From: Chitinophagaceae bacterium
GTDB lineage: Bacteria; Bacteroidota; Bacteroidia; Chitinophagales; Chitinophagaceae
NCBI GenBank assembly: GCA_947447265.1
Contig: CANFKC010000031.1
Location: forward strand, 1 to 60,313
Reading direction: 5' to 3'
Length of the DNA: 60,313 bases
The first letter of the stretch is position 1; the number at the start of each line of letters is the position of its first letter. Of the stretch, positions 8,581 through 17,012 are shown piece after piece. The notes beneath the pieces were generated by a model. It was not told the DNA's origin. It searched no databases and saw only the letters and a list, made by a program, of their open reading frames with translations. Made by a program: the position numbers and the translations under genes.

Positions 8581-8940
8581 TACTAAGATAGGGGTTTATG
8601 TACTAGGGGGTTTATAGCATTGTAGTGTTAAGTGATAAGGGCTTACAGGGTTATTGTTCACAATGCTGTAAGTAAAAGTTAGCAGGGTTATAGCGAAGGG
8701 TTTAAAGGCTAAAGAGGGTTTATAAAAGAAATGATAGGTAAAAAAGAAAGGGTAAACAGGTAGTTTATACTTCTAAATGATAGTAGGTTAAAAATTAAGT
8801 AGGGTTTACTGGTAGGGTCTATTGAAAAAAAGTAGGGTTCAAGGTTCGGTTTAGCGTTAGGTGCTCATAGCTGATAGTTTGGTTTAGAGGTTAAGAAAAT
8901 AGGGCTTAGTGATAGGGGTTATATACAAAAGGTTCAATCA
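8581..8940 (-). ncRNA. Candidate G-depleted long 3' UTR or ncRNA
   Basis: By hand count, 360 bases of plus strand hold about 26 C and 101 G, so a minus-strand RNA would contain only about 7% G against 28% C. About nine copies of AACCCT or TAAACCC are scattered along it (minus-strand sense). The stretch starts right after the stop codon of the small lipopeptide gene and ends at the terminator at 8541-8575, as a 3' UTR or processed RNA would. No frame is open. Transcription is inferred, not shown. Confidence 0.35.
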
Positions 8941-9060
8941 TTATCTTACTATTGTTTTCCGGGTCTGGGCGCCTTTGTTGTATTCTGTTTTTTGACAGCT
9001 TACCATCATCAACACCACAATCCCATATATCGCTAATAAAATACCGAGTGTTCTTTTCAT
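8941..9060 (-). CDS. Small (39 aa) lipopeptide, hypothetical
   Basis: The frame reads MKRTLGILLAIYGIVVLMMV, then SC, then QKTEYNKGAQTRKTIVR and TAA. It has a basic N-terminus, a hydrophobic helix and a cysteine at residue 22 in a lipobox-like setting (MVSC), so the mature peptide could be a 17-18 residue lipid-anchored basic peptide, somewhat like entericidins in layout. The ATG, composition and position directly before the G-depleted tract and terminator support it. It is too short for certainty. Confidence 0.4.
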   Translation of the reverse strand: MKRTLGILLAIYGIVVLMMVSCQKTEYNKGAQTRKTIVR

Positions 9061-9423
9061 ACAAGGGTTTTAAAGGGGCTGGTAGTATATATGACGAGGT
9101 GTTGAGTGGTTTCGTTAGGAAAGTTTGAAAATATTTTTTGGGATTCCTTTTTCACTTATGGTGGGTTCCAACTTTCGTTAGCCTTTCTGCAGCAACTTTC
9201 GTGCCAGATTATAAAAAAGTGCATTATTTGTGCTAGTTGAAGCGCTGGTATTGCTTTGGTATTAATTAAGAGTTAGTAATAGCTGGTTATGCTATCTTTT
9301 TTGCCGCAATTAAATTTTGTTTCATTATCTCTACCTCGATTCAACATTTGTTAAAGTGTTATCTTTTTTGGCTGGTTATATACTAATGCAGCACCAAATG
9401 CGTTTCCAGATAAACGCCTTTAT
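9061..9423. other. Intergenic region, no gene seen
   Basis: No open frame with convincing composition. TATCTTTT near 9361 could be a weak -7 element for the gene starting at 9424. Confidence 0.5.
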
Positions 9424-9921
9424 ATGAAACGCATTCTTATAGTTTTTGCGATGCTCTGCATCAACCTGAGTTTACTGGCTAATAACGGACATAGCGACAG
9501 TGATTTTAGCCGACTGAAAAAGTTGTTGCCAGGTAACGTAACACGGGCCGAACTGAAGCAAATATTCGGTGAGGCAGCCACTATAAATATTAATAACGGG
9601 ACAGGTGAAGAGAATTGGCAATACAGCATTGGCGAACCCAGTATGGCTTTGCGCTGGGATACCAGGAATGAGCGCCTTAAAGATTTTAGTTATTCAGTAA
9701 AGAACAAGAATTTACAAAACTGGTCGGCCAACTATGGCGCTTCGCTTGAAACCGGCACCAGCACGCTTAAACAGGTATTAGAACTTCTGGGCGAACCTAC
9801 CAATATGCAGGTACGAACGGACAACCAGCAACTTAGCTACGTATACGCCAACACACGTGTTGATTTACAGTTCGCTGGTGGCGTGCTGAGCGCTTACCAT
9901 GTTAGCAACATAAAAAAGTAG
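9424..9921 (+). CDS. Secreted protein with two BamE/SmpA-like repeats
   Basis: The 165-residue product has a signal peptide (about 1-19, ending LLA-N). Two halves each begin with the helix pattern seen in BamE/SmpA/OmlA folds: LLPGNVTRAELKQIFGEA (about 35-52) and GTSTLKQVLELLGEPTNM (about 117-134). Each is followed by a beta-rich stretch, WQYSIGEPSMALRW and LSYVYANTRVDLQFAGG. BamE-like domains are small periplasmic or lipoprotein modules in envelope assembly or protease inhibition. No lipobox cysteine is present, so the protein is probably soluble in the periplasm. The fold call is inference. Confidence 0.6.
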   Translation: MKRILIVFAMLCINLSLLANNGHSDSDFSRLKKLLPGNVTRAELKQIFGEAATININNGTGEENWQYSIGEPSMALRWDTRNERLKDFSYSVKNKNLQNWSANYGASLETGTSTLKQVLELLGEPTNMQVRTDNQQLSYVYANTRVDLQFAGGVLSAYHVSNIKK

Positions 9922-10103
9922 CACAAGTCATACAATGTAATTAGGTTAGGGTAAAAGCGGTGCAGAGCTGCAATTAAAAACCTAAACTACGAAATTGGTA
10001 AGTAATGCATAAAAGGGTGTTCGGTGTTTATAGCAACGAGCACCCGTTTTATTTATACCGTTATTTTAGTGGCAGCATGAATTATATTTGGTGAAATTAT
10101 ACC

Positions 10104-10745
10104 ATGAGCACTGTTCCGACTGCCAGAGCGAGGGAGGAAATACTGAAATTGGGTAGCGACCGCCAGGCGCTGCCACTGCTGGTATTAGAACAATTTGACT
10201 CATTTTTTGCAGCAAATGATTATGCGGGGTACTACAAGTGGAGCAATGCAGGTGGGGCACACTACTTCATTTATGATGGTAAGGGGAAGCTCAATAAACA
10301 ATACCGGATAGTGATAGAGATGTATTGGGACGAGATGAATTTCACGATCGAAAGGTCACTCAACAAATGGGAAAAGTTCACTGATTTTTTAAGGGTAGTT
10401 GGCACCTCGATATTCTGCCTGTTCTGGATATTTTTGCTTGTAGCTTCTTTTACCGGCGGCAGCGGCGGTTCCTTGGATATTCCTAGCGGCGGCTATGAGT
10501 CTAAACGCAAAAAGAAAAAATCTGCACAGGGCCTGAAGCCAAACAAAAAGCAGGCATCACCACGAAGTTTTAAGCTGAGTAGTAGTGCTCGCGATATTGC
10601 GCCGGACACGGAGCTAACTAATGCCATTACACCGGCTACTTACGAGGCAGCAATAAAGCAGCACCGAGCCTTCTTTGAGCAGTATTTGCTGCAGTCCATT
10701 CGCGGAGAAGAGTGGATGGTATGGCGAGAGGGATATGTATCCTGA
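10104..10745 (+). CDS. Unknown membrane-anchored protein
   Basis: I do not recognise this 213-residue protein. One membrane segment (about 97-116, GTSIFCLFWIFLLVASF) divides an N-terminal soluble half from a Ser/Gly linker and a very basic stretch (SKRKKKKSAQGLKPNKKQ, about 132-149). The C-terminal 60 residues are again globular-looking. The ATG at 10104 follows TATATTTGG near 10084, a possible -7 element. It is followed by a repeat fragment and a two-way terminator. Confidence 0.6.
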   Translation: MSTVPTARAREEILKLGSDRQALPLLVLEQFDSFFAANDYAGYYKWSNAGGAHYFIYDGKGKLNKQYRIVIEMYWDEMNFTIERSLNKWEKFTDFLRVVGTSIFCLFWIFLLVASFTGGSGGSLDIPSGGYESKRKKKKSAQGLKPNKKQASPRSFKLSSSARDIAPDTELTNAITPATYEAAIKQHRAFFEQYLLQSIRGEEWMVWREGYVS

Positions 10746-10833
10746 AAATGATTTAAACCCACTGGTTGCTAACAATTGCCACGGCTTTTTCACTGGTTGA
10801 GTTGCGCCTTTGATACCTTGAATATGCTACAGA

Positions 10834-10880
10834 TTGCGTCTTCGCGACTTTGCGCGAGCCTATTTATGCTTGACTTAATG
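10834..10880. repeat. Dispersed CTTCGCGACTTTGCG-type repeat
   Basis: Reads gcgTCTTCGCGACTTTGCGCGag, a degenerate member of the same class as 171-228, on the opposite strand. It is non-coding. Confidence 0.5.
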
Positions 10881-10927
10881 ACATTCCCTTACGTACTTCG
10901 TGGTAAAGAACTCCACAACGCCACAAT

Positions 10928-10957
10928 AAAAAATGCCACCCGAAAGGATGGCATTTT
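10928..10957. terminator. Bidirectional terminator
   Basis: Arms AAAATGCCACC / GGATGGCATTTT (one mismatch) with A-run and T-run on either side lie between convergent genes. Confidence 0.8.
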
Positions 10958-10978
10958 GAAAAATATTATTTGTAAATA

Positions 10979-11707
10979 TTAGTTGTTGCTTGGTGTTGGT
11001 ACAACATAGCTGGCAGAAATGATGCCGTTTACGAAGTGTACGCCTGCAAGAGATTCGATAGTGTTGATATCAACCTTATGCAATTCTAATTTGTCGTTAG
11101 GATTGTATGGTTCGATGTTATGGAACTCATAGCACAGGTATTCGTCAGTGCTAGGGATGTAGATCACTTTCCAGCAATATTCAGGAACGATGATGTTGTT
11201 GGTTGCACCAATAACCCAGTTACGGCCTACAGTACCAGCAAATACTTTTATCTTCTTGAATTTTTTAGCCTTTATTTTTTCCTTTTCATGTAATTTTTCC
11301 CAAAGGTTTTTGTAGAGATTCTTTGGCATTGGCATTACGTTAGTGTAGTAGTAACTTTCGCGGTATGCATCTTTATCGCAGGTGTTTTCTTCAGGCGACA
11401 TCATTTGCGCATGATCGAACTGTGTGAAAGTATAATCGTCTTTTAACGCAGAATATTCAGGCAGCTGAGGGTCAGTATCTAAACGAACGCCATTTTCACC
11501 TTTTTGTTTGCTGCAATTGAACAACTCTGGGGTAAGGGTATAAACCACTAGTACAGGAAGATGTTGGGATTTAGAGAAATAAGAGGTGAAATTCTGGTTT
11601 CTTACTTTAACTATATCCTGTGCATGAGATTTAAAACTTAAAGCAATGAATAACATCATCACCAGTTTTGCAGAGCGTTGTAGCATTCCCTTTTGCATAT
11701 TTGCCAT
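10979..11707 (-). CDS. Secreted DNA/RNA non-specific endonuclease, divergent
   Basis: The 242-residue protein has a signal peptide (about 8-30, ending SHAQ) and then follows the NUC1/Endonuclease_NS plan: LPVLVVYTLTPELFNC (cf. V-x-Y-x-L-T/S at the start of the domain), DYTFTQFDHAQ (about 91-101) in place of the D-R-G-H catalytic box, YYYTNVMPMPKNLYKNLWEKL (about 119-139; cf. T-N-M/x-x-P-Q...N...W..L-E) and KIKVFAGTVG (cf. V-Y-x-G). His99 would be the general base, but the D-R-G of DRGH is replaced by Q-F-D. Metal-binding Asn candidates are 130 and 134. Activity is uncertain. Family membership is inferred from motif order. Confidence 0.65.
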   Translation of the reverse strand: MANMQKGMLQRSAKLVMMLFIALSFKSHAQDIVKVRNQNFTSYFSKSQHLPVLVVYTLTPELFNCSKQKGENGVRLDTDPQLPEYSALKDDYTFTQFDHAQMMSPEENTCDKDAYRESYYYTNVMPMPKNLYKNLWEKLHEKEKIKAKKFKKIKVFAGTVGRNWVIGATNNIIVPEYCWKVIYIPSTDEYLCYEFHNIEPYNPNDKLELHKVDINTIESLAGVHFVNGIISASYVVPTPSNN

Positions 11708-11903
11708 TTATTCGGTTATTAATTTTTATAAGTAACGGATTGTTGCAGCGATAAAATTAGAACTTTCACCCAATTTTTTATAATTAAAACTGCTTTTTTA
11801 ATTGCAATGATACAATTTTTTAGCTTTATTGCCGTCTCTGGCTGCTATTAGTTGCAAAATCATAATAAAATCAACAGTTGCGAAGCAAAAAAGTACCGTG
11901 TTT

Positions 11904-12665
11904 TCACTCTTCTTCTGCCTGATTTTCATCTTCGCCGGCAAATCGTATCAATTCTGCTTCCATTTTATCGTAAACCAGTTTCTTAAGTGCTGGCATCTCG
12001 GCGACCGTCATGCCGGCTACACTAACCGGTTCCAGGAATTTTATCCTATTTCGGCCCGGCCACAATTTCCACCAGCCGCTGAAGTGCCAGCGTGCACTTG
12101 TATCGGGTAATATCAGCGGCAAAATATCGGTGCCGGTAGTTAATGCCAGGCGGAAGGCCCCATCGTAAAAATCTTTGAGCGGAGCCGGGGTTTCGTTAAA
12201 GGTGCCTTCGGGAAAAATGATAATATTGCCTTCGTGCTTTAATACGCGCCACATCAGCTTCATGCTTTTGGCGCGGCTTTGAGCGCTGCTGCGGTCAACC
12301 AGTATTACTATCTGCTTGTAAATAAAGCCGATGAAGGGGATCTTCACTATTTCCTTCTTGCCCAGCGGCCTGAAGTAACTATTTACCGCTGGAAAAATAA
12401 CCAGCGTATCCATGTAAGAAATATGGTTAGCCACAATAATGTACCTGCCTTCCGGCATCGGGTCGCCATCATTGGTTACCCGCATGCCAATTAACCACAA
12501 CCAGGTATAGCTCCAGCCCTTTATAATGCTATGTATGGCATGGCGTGCTGCCGGTTTGCCACTGGTGCTTATAAGGGCTATAAATGGCAGAACAGTAACA
12601 ATGCTTATAATGAAGGAGAGCGCAACATAAATTGTATAAAAAGGCTGCAGTATTTTGCGATACAT
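11904..12665 (-). CDS. plsC: 1-acyl-sn-glycerol-3-phosphate acyltransferase
   Basis: The 253-residue protein has two N-terminal hydrophobic segments (about 11-33 and 50-62) and the PlsC acyltransferase motifs: NHISYMD (80-86, the H-x4-D catalytic box), LVDRSSAQSR, FPEGTFNE (about 152-159, glycerophosphate binding) and LPLILPDTS. It would acylate lysophosphatidic acid to phosphatidic acid at the inner membrane. Length and motif spacing are typical. It is the last of a run of minus-strand genes from 14.9 kb and may be cotranscribed with the gene at 12727-13233. Confidence 0.92.
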   Translation of the reverse strand: MYRKILQPFYTIYVALSFIISIVTVLPFIALISTSGKPAARHAIHSIIKGWSYTWLWLIGMRVTNDGDPMPEGRYIIVANHISYMDTLVIFPAVNSYFRPLGKKEIVKIPFIGFIYKQIVILVDRSSAQSRAKSMKLMWRVLKHEGNIIIFPEGTFNETPAPLKDFYDGAFRLALTTGTDILPLILPDTSARWHFSGWWKLWPGRNRIKFLEPVSVAGMTVAEMPALKKLVYDKMEAELIRFAGEDENQAEEE

Positions 12666-12726
12666 GGCACGTAGGTCGTATTAATAAATAAGCGGGTATA
12701 ATTGAAAGTACTGGATCAATACCCTA

Positions 12727-13233
12727 TTAACCCTTGCTGGCAGCAGTGGTAGTGGTAGAAACCGAACTCATGGACGGGAACAATGGCCTACCCACATCTT
12801 TTTTACCTGGCCATGGTGTTTGTGCAATGAAAATGACCAGCGCAATGAAAGAGAACCAAAACAGTCTTTTAAACTTAGGGGCGCTATCTATTATCTTCTT
12901 GGTTACATTATAGCCCATGTGTACTAACACAATAGCGAGTATCATGCCAATAGGGTGCTCAATGGTATAAAAACGGCTGGCATGCGTTTCGAATGCCATG
13001 CCTTTTTTAAGCATAAGTATATGTCCGTTAAAATAATAGACGGCCAGGCCGGCCAGTAACTGAAGGTCGCAGCTGATCATCATGAACAAAGCCATTTTAC
13101 GGTTGGTTTTCGCAAACTCTTTTTTGCCCAGCATACCCATGAGGCTCTGTACCACAACAATAAGGGTGAAAATCAATAAAAAATATCGTAATATACTGTG
13201 TATATTGTTGAAGTAAACTATGTATGGTGACAT
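12727..13233 (-). CDS. Four-helix membrane protein, unknown
   Basis: The 168-residue protein has four membrane helices (about 14-32, 47-66, 88-108 and 125-143). A His near the middle (IEHPIGMILAIVLVHMGY, about 91-108) resembles heme-ligand positions, and similar small Bacteroidota proteins are often labelled cytochrome b-like. The evidence for heme is thin. The C-terminus is GRPLFPSM followed by a Ser/Thr-rich tail. Confidence 0.65.
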   Translation of the reverse strand: MSPYIVYFNNIHSILRYFLLIFTLIVVVQSLMGMLGKKEFAKTNRKMALFMMISCDLQLLAGLAVYYFNGHILMLKKGMAFETHASRFYTIEHPIGMILAIVLVHMGYNVTKKIIDSAPKFKRLFWFSFIALVIFIAQTPWPGKKDVGRPLFPSMSSVSTTTTAASKG

Positions 13234-13304
13234 AAACTTTTTTTATTTACAAATGTAGTGTTCCCAGTTCAAAAAAACGTGTAAATGCGCGTTAAATGTA
13301 GGCT

Positions 13305-13844
13305 TTACCAGTCCATGCGTTGCCTGAGCCTGTAAATATGCTCGTAATGGAGCCTGCTGTGCCATGCATACATGGCCAGCATCTCCCAGAGCGGCACATA
13401 CCTGCCATGTTCGGGATGGTAATAGCTGCGTTCCCATTGTTCAGGTTTCATGGTGCTGAATATGGCTACCATGCGGGCATGCAGGGTGTGCAGCATGGTT
13501 ACAGAAATATTTACCGGAACTGCCTGTACATCATCAAGCTCGGCCCAGAGTGCTTCGGCATAAGGTTTAATAGTTGGCGCATCTTCAGTAAGCGCAAGCT
13601 TCAGCCTTATATATGCGTTTACATGGCTATCGGCAACGTGGTGGACTACCTGCTGAATGGTCCACCCGCCTTCGCGATAAGGTGTTTGCAACTGCCAGGC
13701 ATCAAGGTTTTCAATACAACCGTCCATCCAGGTGGGTAGTATTTTTATTACGTTCAGCCATTCTGCCAGTTTTTCGGGCGTATAGCTTTCCTGCTTCTGG
13801 TACTTACCTATAGGGTACTTCAGTTGTTCTATATCAAGGCTCAT
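13305..13844 (-). CDS. YfiT/BstA-like DinB-fold metal-dependent transferase
   Basis: The 179-residue protein matches the YfiT branch of the DinB superfamily. The N-terminal YPIGKYQKQESYTPEKLAEW is characteristic, followed by YREGGWTIQQVVHHVADSH (about 58-76) and LAMYAWHSRLHYEHI near 159-173. The His in HHVADSH and the H-x3-H pair near the C-terminus form the usual three-His metal site. YfiT/BstA proteins transfer bacillithiol or act as hydrolases; which applies here is not known. It lies 6 bp downstream of the SGNH-like lipoprotein gene, so the two probably share a transcript. Confidence 0.88.
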   Translation of the reverse strand: MSLDIEQLKYPIGKYQKQESYTPEKLAEWLNVIKILPTWMDGCIENLDAWQLQTPYREGGWTIQQVVHHVADSHVNAYIRLKLALTEDAPTIKPYAEALWAELDDVQAVPVNISVTMLHTLHARMVAIFSTMKPEQWERSYYHPEHGRYVPLWEMLAMYAWHSRLHYEHIYRLRQRMDW

Positions 13845-13850
13845 AGCTAG

Positions 13851-14873
13851 TTATTTATTTCGGTAAAGCTGGTCGTAAAAATCTTCTTCGGTATTTGTGG
13901 GCAAATAGATTTTCTTCTGGCGGGAAAATTTGTTGCGCTGCGAAAAATACTGGTCCAGTATATCACCACCGTCGGTGCAAACTATTAACAGGTCGGCTTC
14001 TACGTATCGAGCTTTTTCGCGGTATAACGATTCAAAATCGTCCATTGTATAATGCGGCATACCTGCATTAATAATTTCCTTATCGGGATACCTTTTTTGC
14101 AGAAGCGCGGTAGCGATAGCAGAATTTTCCAGGTACTGGTTAAATATTTTATCGTCGCCTAAAATAAGTATGTGCTGCTTTCTTTTCGGGAAGGTGATAT
14201 TGTGGTCCATACGGAAACCCTGTGCGTTGCCTTTAAGGCGGAAACGGGTTGTTTTTTCTTCATCCTGTACTTCATCAATGCCGGGCGGAAGATCGCCGAA
14301 TACCGCGGGTTTAGCCTTGCCGGTAGGGTCTTTCGAGCTTCTCTGTTCGCTGTATTTGTCAATAATTTCGCCGAGCAGATCAGCAATGTAAGCAGCACCT
14401 GTTTGTGACCATATTCCTTCTTCAGGGAAGAGGGCAATTTCACCGATATCTTTTGTAGCTAACTGAGGTGAAAGGTCGTAACAGTCGAGCCCCAGGTTAT
14501 CGCAAGCCTTCAGTATAAAGGGTATACCATAGGTATTGGCAAGGGTAATATTGCGGCCAACCTCTGGTGTCATAATAACTACAATGAGTTTAGTGCAATC
14601 GTAGTCGGTTTCTGTTTTTAAAGCGATGAGTGTGTTTTTATAGCTGAGCTGCAATTCGCCATAGACCCGGTTCCCGGCCATTTGCTGCAATATCTCGTCA
14701 TGCGGCACCTTGGGGAAGTCCTCAATTATCTTTCTTTTGCGCGCATCGAAGGCCATTTCATTAATGCTTTTATGCTTGCCTTTACAACCGACGAGCCCTA
14801 TGGCAATAACAACAGCCATAGCTGTTATAAATACCCCTTTAAACCCCCAATTGCCCAACTTTGTAAAACTCAT
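13851..14873 (-). CDS. SGNH-hydrolase-like lipoprotein with altered catalytic block
   Basis: The 340-residue lipoprotein has a signal peptide ending GLVGC (Cys30). Residues about 85-175 form one alpha/beta region (LIVVIMTPEVGRNITLANTYGIPFI). The second half opens with HILILGDDKIFN (about 233-244), continues IINAGMPHYTMDD and ends in DLLIVCTDGGDILDQYF, which follows SGNH-hydrolase block order. The nucleophile Ser of block I (GDS) is replaced by Asp and the block III G-x-N-D is not conserved, so catalysis is doubtful. Related proteins are common in Bacteroidota lipoprotein sets. yfiT follows 6 bp downstream. Confidence 0.6.
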   Translation of the reverse strand: MSFTKLGNWGFKGVFITAMAVVIAIGLVGCKGKHKSINEMAFDARKRKIIEDFPKVPHDEILQQMAGNRVYGELQLSYKNTLIALKTETDYDCTKLIVVIMTPEVGRNITLANTYGIPFILKACDNLGLDCYDLSPQLATKDIGEIALFPEEGIWSQTGAAYIADLLGEIIDKYSEQRSSKDPTGKAKPAVFGDLPPGIDEVQDEEKTTRFRLKGNAQGFRMDHNITFPKRKQHILILGDDKIFNQYLENSAIATALLQKRYPDKEIINAGMPHYTMDDFESLYREKARYVEADLLIVCTDGGDILDQYFSQRNKFSRQKKIYLPTNTEEDFYDQLYRNK

Positions 14874-15034
14874 TAATTGTTCTTTAACCTTTCGTATGTC
14901 CGCTATAGTGCGGGTAAAGACCGAGCCTTAAAGTTAGTTATAAAAACGAAAGTTGCCCGTTATCGTATACAACAGCGAACAGATTGGGTAAATTCAGGTG
15001 TTACGCGCATAGTCGCCCAAGCCTGGCGGAAAGT

Positions 15035-15063
15035 AAAAAGGCAGACCGACCGGCCTGCCTTTT
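15035..15063 (-). terminator. Terminator after pheS
   Basis: Arms AAAAGGCAG / CTGCCTTTT just downstream of the pheS stop codon (minus strand), followed by a T-run. Confidence 0.75.
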
Positions 15064-15080
15064 CTAAATTATCTTCATCG

Positions 15081-16106
15081 TCATACGCTCTGGAACTGCC
15101 GCAGGAAGCGCACATCGTTCTGCGAATACAGGCGGAGGTCGTTAACCTGGTATTTTACCTGTGTGATGCGCTCTACACCCATACCAAATGCGAAACCGGT
15201 ATAGACTTCGGGGTCAATGCCGAAGTTGCGGAGCATATTCGGGTGCACCATTCCGCAGCCCAATATTTCAACCCAACCGGTATGTTTGCAAAGGTTGCAA
15301 CCGCTGCCGCCACACACTGTACACGAAATATCCATTTCAGCACTTGGTTCGGTAAACGGGAAATAAGAAGGGCGGAAACGCACCTTGGTATTTTCGCCAA
15401 ACATCTCTGTTACGAAATAGTAAAGCGTTTGCTTAAGGTCAGCAAACGAAACATTTTTATCAACATAAAGGCCTTCGCACTGGTGGAAGAAGCAATGCGC
15501 ACGGGCGGAGATAGTTTCGTTACGGTAAACCCTGCCCGGGCAAATTACCCTTATTGGTAAGGGCTGGCTTTCCAGTATGCGCGCCTGGGCTGAGGATGTA
15601 TGCGTGCGCAGCACCCAGTCAGGATTAGTGGAAACATAAAATGTATCCTGCATATCGCGTGCAGGGTGGTGCTGTGGCATATTCAGCGAAGTAAAGTTAT
15701 GCCAGTCATCTTCAATTTCAGGGCCTGTAGCAACGCTAAAGCCTATACGTTCAAAAATGGAAATGATCTTATTTTCGACCACCCTAAGCGGATGGCGGGT
15801 ACCCAATGGCAATGGGGTGCCGGGCAGCGTATTATCAATAGCCGGACCTTTAGCCGCCGCAGAAGCCTGCAGGCTTTTAAAAGATTCGTACTTCTCTTCT
15901 GCAAGAATTTTAAAACCGTTCAGCAACTGGCCTGCCTCCTTGCGTTGGTCGGCCGGAACGGTTTTCATTTCACCGAATATCATTTTTACAATACCCTTGG
16001 TACCCAGGAAACGGATACGGTAATCTTCCAATTCAGCGGCATTTGCGGGCACAAATGAATTGATCTCTTGTTCGTATTGTTGTATTTGCTCTTGTAATGA
16101 AGCCAT
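15081..16106 (-). CDS. pheS: Phenylalanyl-tRNA synthetase alpha subunit
   Basis: The 341-residue product is full length for the PheS alpha subunit: N-terminal coiled-coil (about 1-80), then the class II core with THTSSAQARIL (about 190-200), RNETISARAHCFFHQCEG (motif 2 region) and GFAFGMGVERI (motif 3). It charges tRNA-Phe with PheT, which is not in the window. The ATG at 16106 is chosen over an in-frame TTG at 16127, because TATCTTTG ends four bases before this ATG. In the middle, CTVCGGSGCNLCKHTGW shows four cysteines, a small zinc-like insert seen in part of the family. Confidence 0.95.
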   Translation of the reverse strand: MASLQEQIQQYEQEINSFVPANAAELEDYRIRFLGTKGIVKMIFGEMKTVPADQRKEAGQLLNGFKILAEEKYESFKSLQASAAAKGPAIDNTLPGTPLPLGTRHPLRVVENKIISIFERIGFSVATGPEIEDDWHNFTSLNMPQHHPARDMQDTFYVSTNPDWVLRTHTSSAQARILESQPLPIRVICPGRVYRNETISARAHCFFHQCEGLYVDKNVSFADLKQTLYYFVTEMFGENTKVRFRPSYFPFTEPSAEMDISCTVCGGSGCNLCKHTGWVEILGCGMVHPNMLRNFGIDPEVYTGFAFGMGVERITQVKYQVNDLRLYSQNDVRFLRQFQSV

Positions 16107-16110
16107 GGGG

Positions 16111-16118
16111 CAAAGATA
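16111..16118 (-). promoter_or_regulatory. -7 element abutting pheS start
   Basis: Minus strand TATCTTTG-CCCC-ATG. The same layout is found at kdsD, and a leaderless transcript is likely. Confidence 0.6.
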
Positions 16119-16326
16119 ATTCGACAATTTGGTAATTCGACAATTATGCAGTTGGCAATTTGCAGTCCTTGCGTGCTGAGTTATTCAAAATTGTAGAAAC
16201 AAGGTTCTTGGCCAAAAATTAGTCTTCAATAGAAAATTCGCAGTTAAGCAGTTAAAAACAAGCACCAGAACATGGACTTGTCCATCCACGAATACTGCCA
16301 ATTACTAATTGTCTACTGCAGACTGC

Positions 16327-17001
16327 TTAGATTTCTGCCTTCTTATTGAGATCGAAAAAGCCGGCTTTTATGGCGTAAATAGCCAATCCGGTGCGCGATG
16401 TGGTTTGCAGTTTGGCAAAAAGCGCCTCCCTGTAGCCATCAATGGTGCGGGGGCTTAGGAACATTTTATCAGCAATTTCTTTATACGTGAGCTCGGTGCA
16501 GCAGTAGTTAAGAAAGGTGGTTTCCCTATCATTGAGGTCGAGTTGAGCTTTAACATTGGGATCATGAAGCAGGTGCAACATTCGGCCTGTTACCAGTTCA
16601 GAATGATAGAAACCATGCTTGTACACTTCCTGAATAGCTATTTTCAGGTCTTCGGGGTCATTGTCTTTAAGAACATAGCCGTTAGCGCCATTGCGCAGCA
16701 TTTTTATAATATTAACCTCGGTGTCGTACATGGAAAGCGCGAGGATCTTTATTTTAGGCCAATTGTTTTTGATAGCGTTTGCGGTATCGTAACCGTTCAT
16801 TTCCGGCATGTTAATGTCCAGTATGCAAACGTCTGGCAATTCGGCCGCGGCTTCCAGTTTTGTTATAAGTTCTTTACCGTTACTGGCCTGCATTACGACA
16901 GTAATACCATCAAAAGCCGTCAATATTTCAGCAACACCCTTGCGCAGCATTGCATGGTCATCGGCCAGCGCAACTTTTATTACCGGAGTTGTTGTTTTCA
17001 T
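16327..17001 (-). CDS. NarL/LuxR-family response regulator
   Basis: The 224-residue protein has a receiver domain (about 7-125; acidic D14-D15, phospho-acceptor D62 in CILDINMPE, conserved Lys in YVLKDNDPED) and a C-terminal LuxR-type helix-turn-helix (about 152-215, LNDRETTFLNYCCTELTYKEIA...SPRTIDGYR as separate blocks). The kinase gene lies 11 bp upstream, so the two form a two-component operon. The target genes are not evident. Confidence 0.93.
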   Translation of the reverse strand: MKTTTPVIKVALADDHAMLRKGVAEILTAFDGITVVMQASNGKELITKLEAAAELPDVCILDINMPEMNGYDTANAIKNNWPKIKILALSMYDTEVNIIKMLRNGANGYVLKDNDPEDLKIAIQEVYKHGFYHSELVTGRMLHLLHDPNVKAQLDLNDRETTFLNYCCTELTYKEIADKMFLSPRTIDGYREALFAKLQTTSRTGLAIYAIKAGFFDLNKKAEI

Positions 17002-17012
17002 TTGCGAGTCGT

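Noticed and set aside
10776-10982. 68-codon plus-strand frame
   Set aside because: It covers a dispersed repeat and the terminator; composition is not protein-like.
14877-16058. Plus-strand frames opposite pheS
   Set aside because: No ribosome-gene-like composition; pheS on the minus strand is certain.
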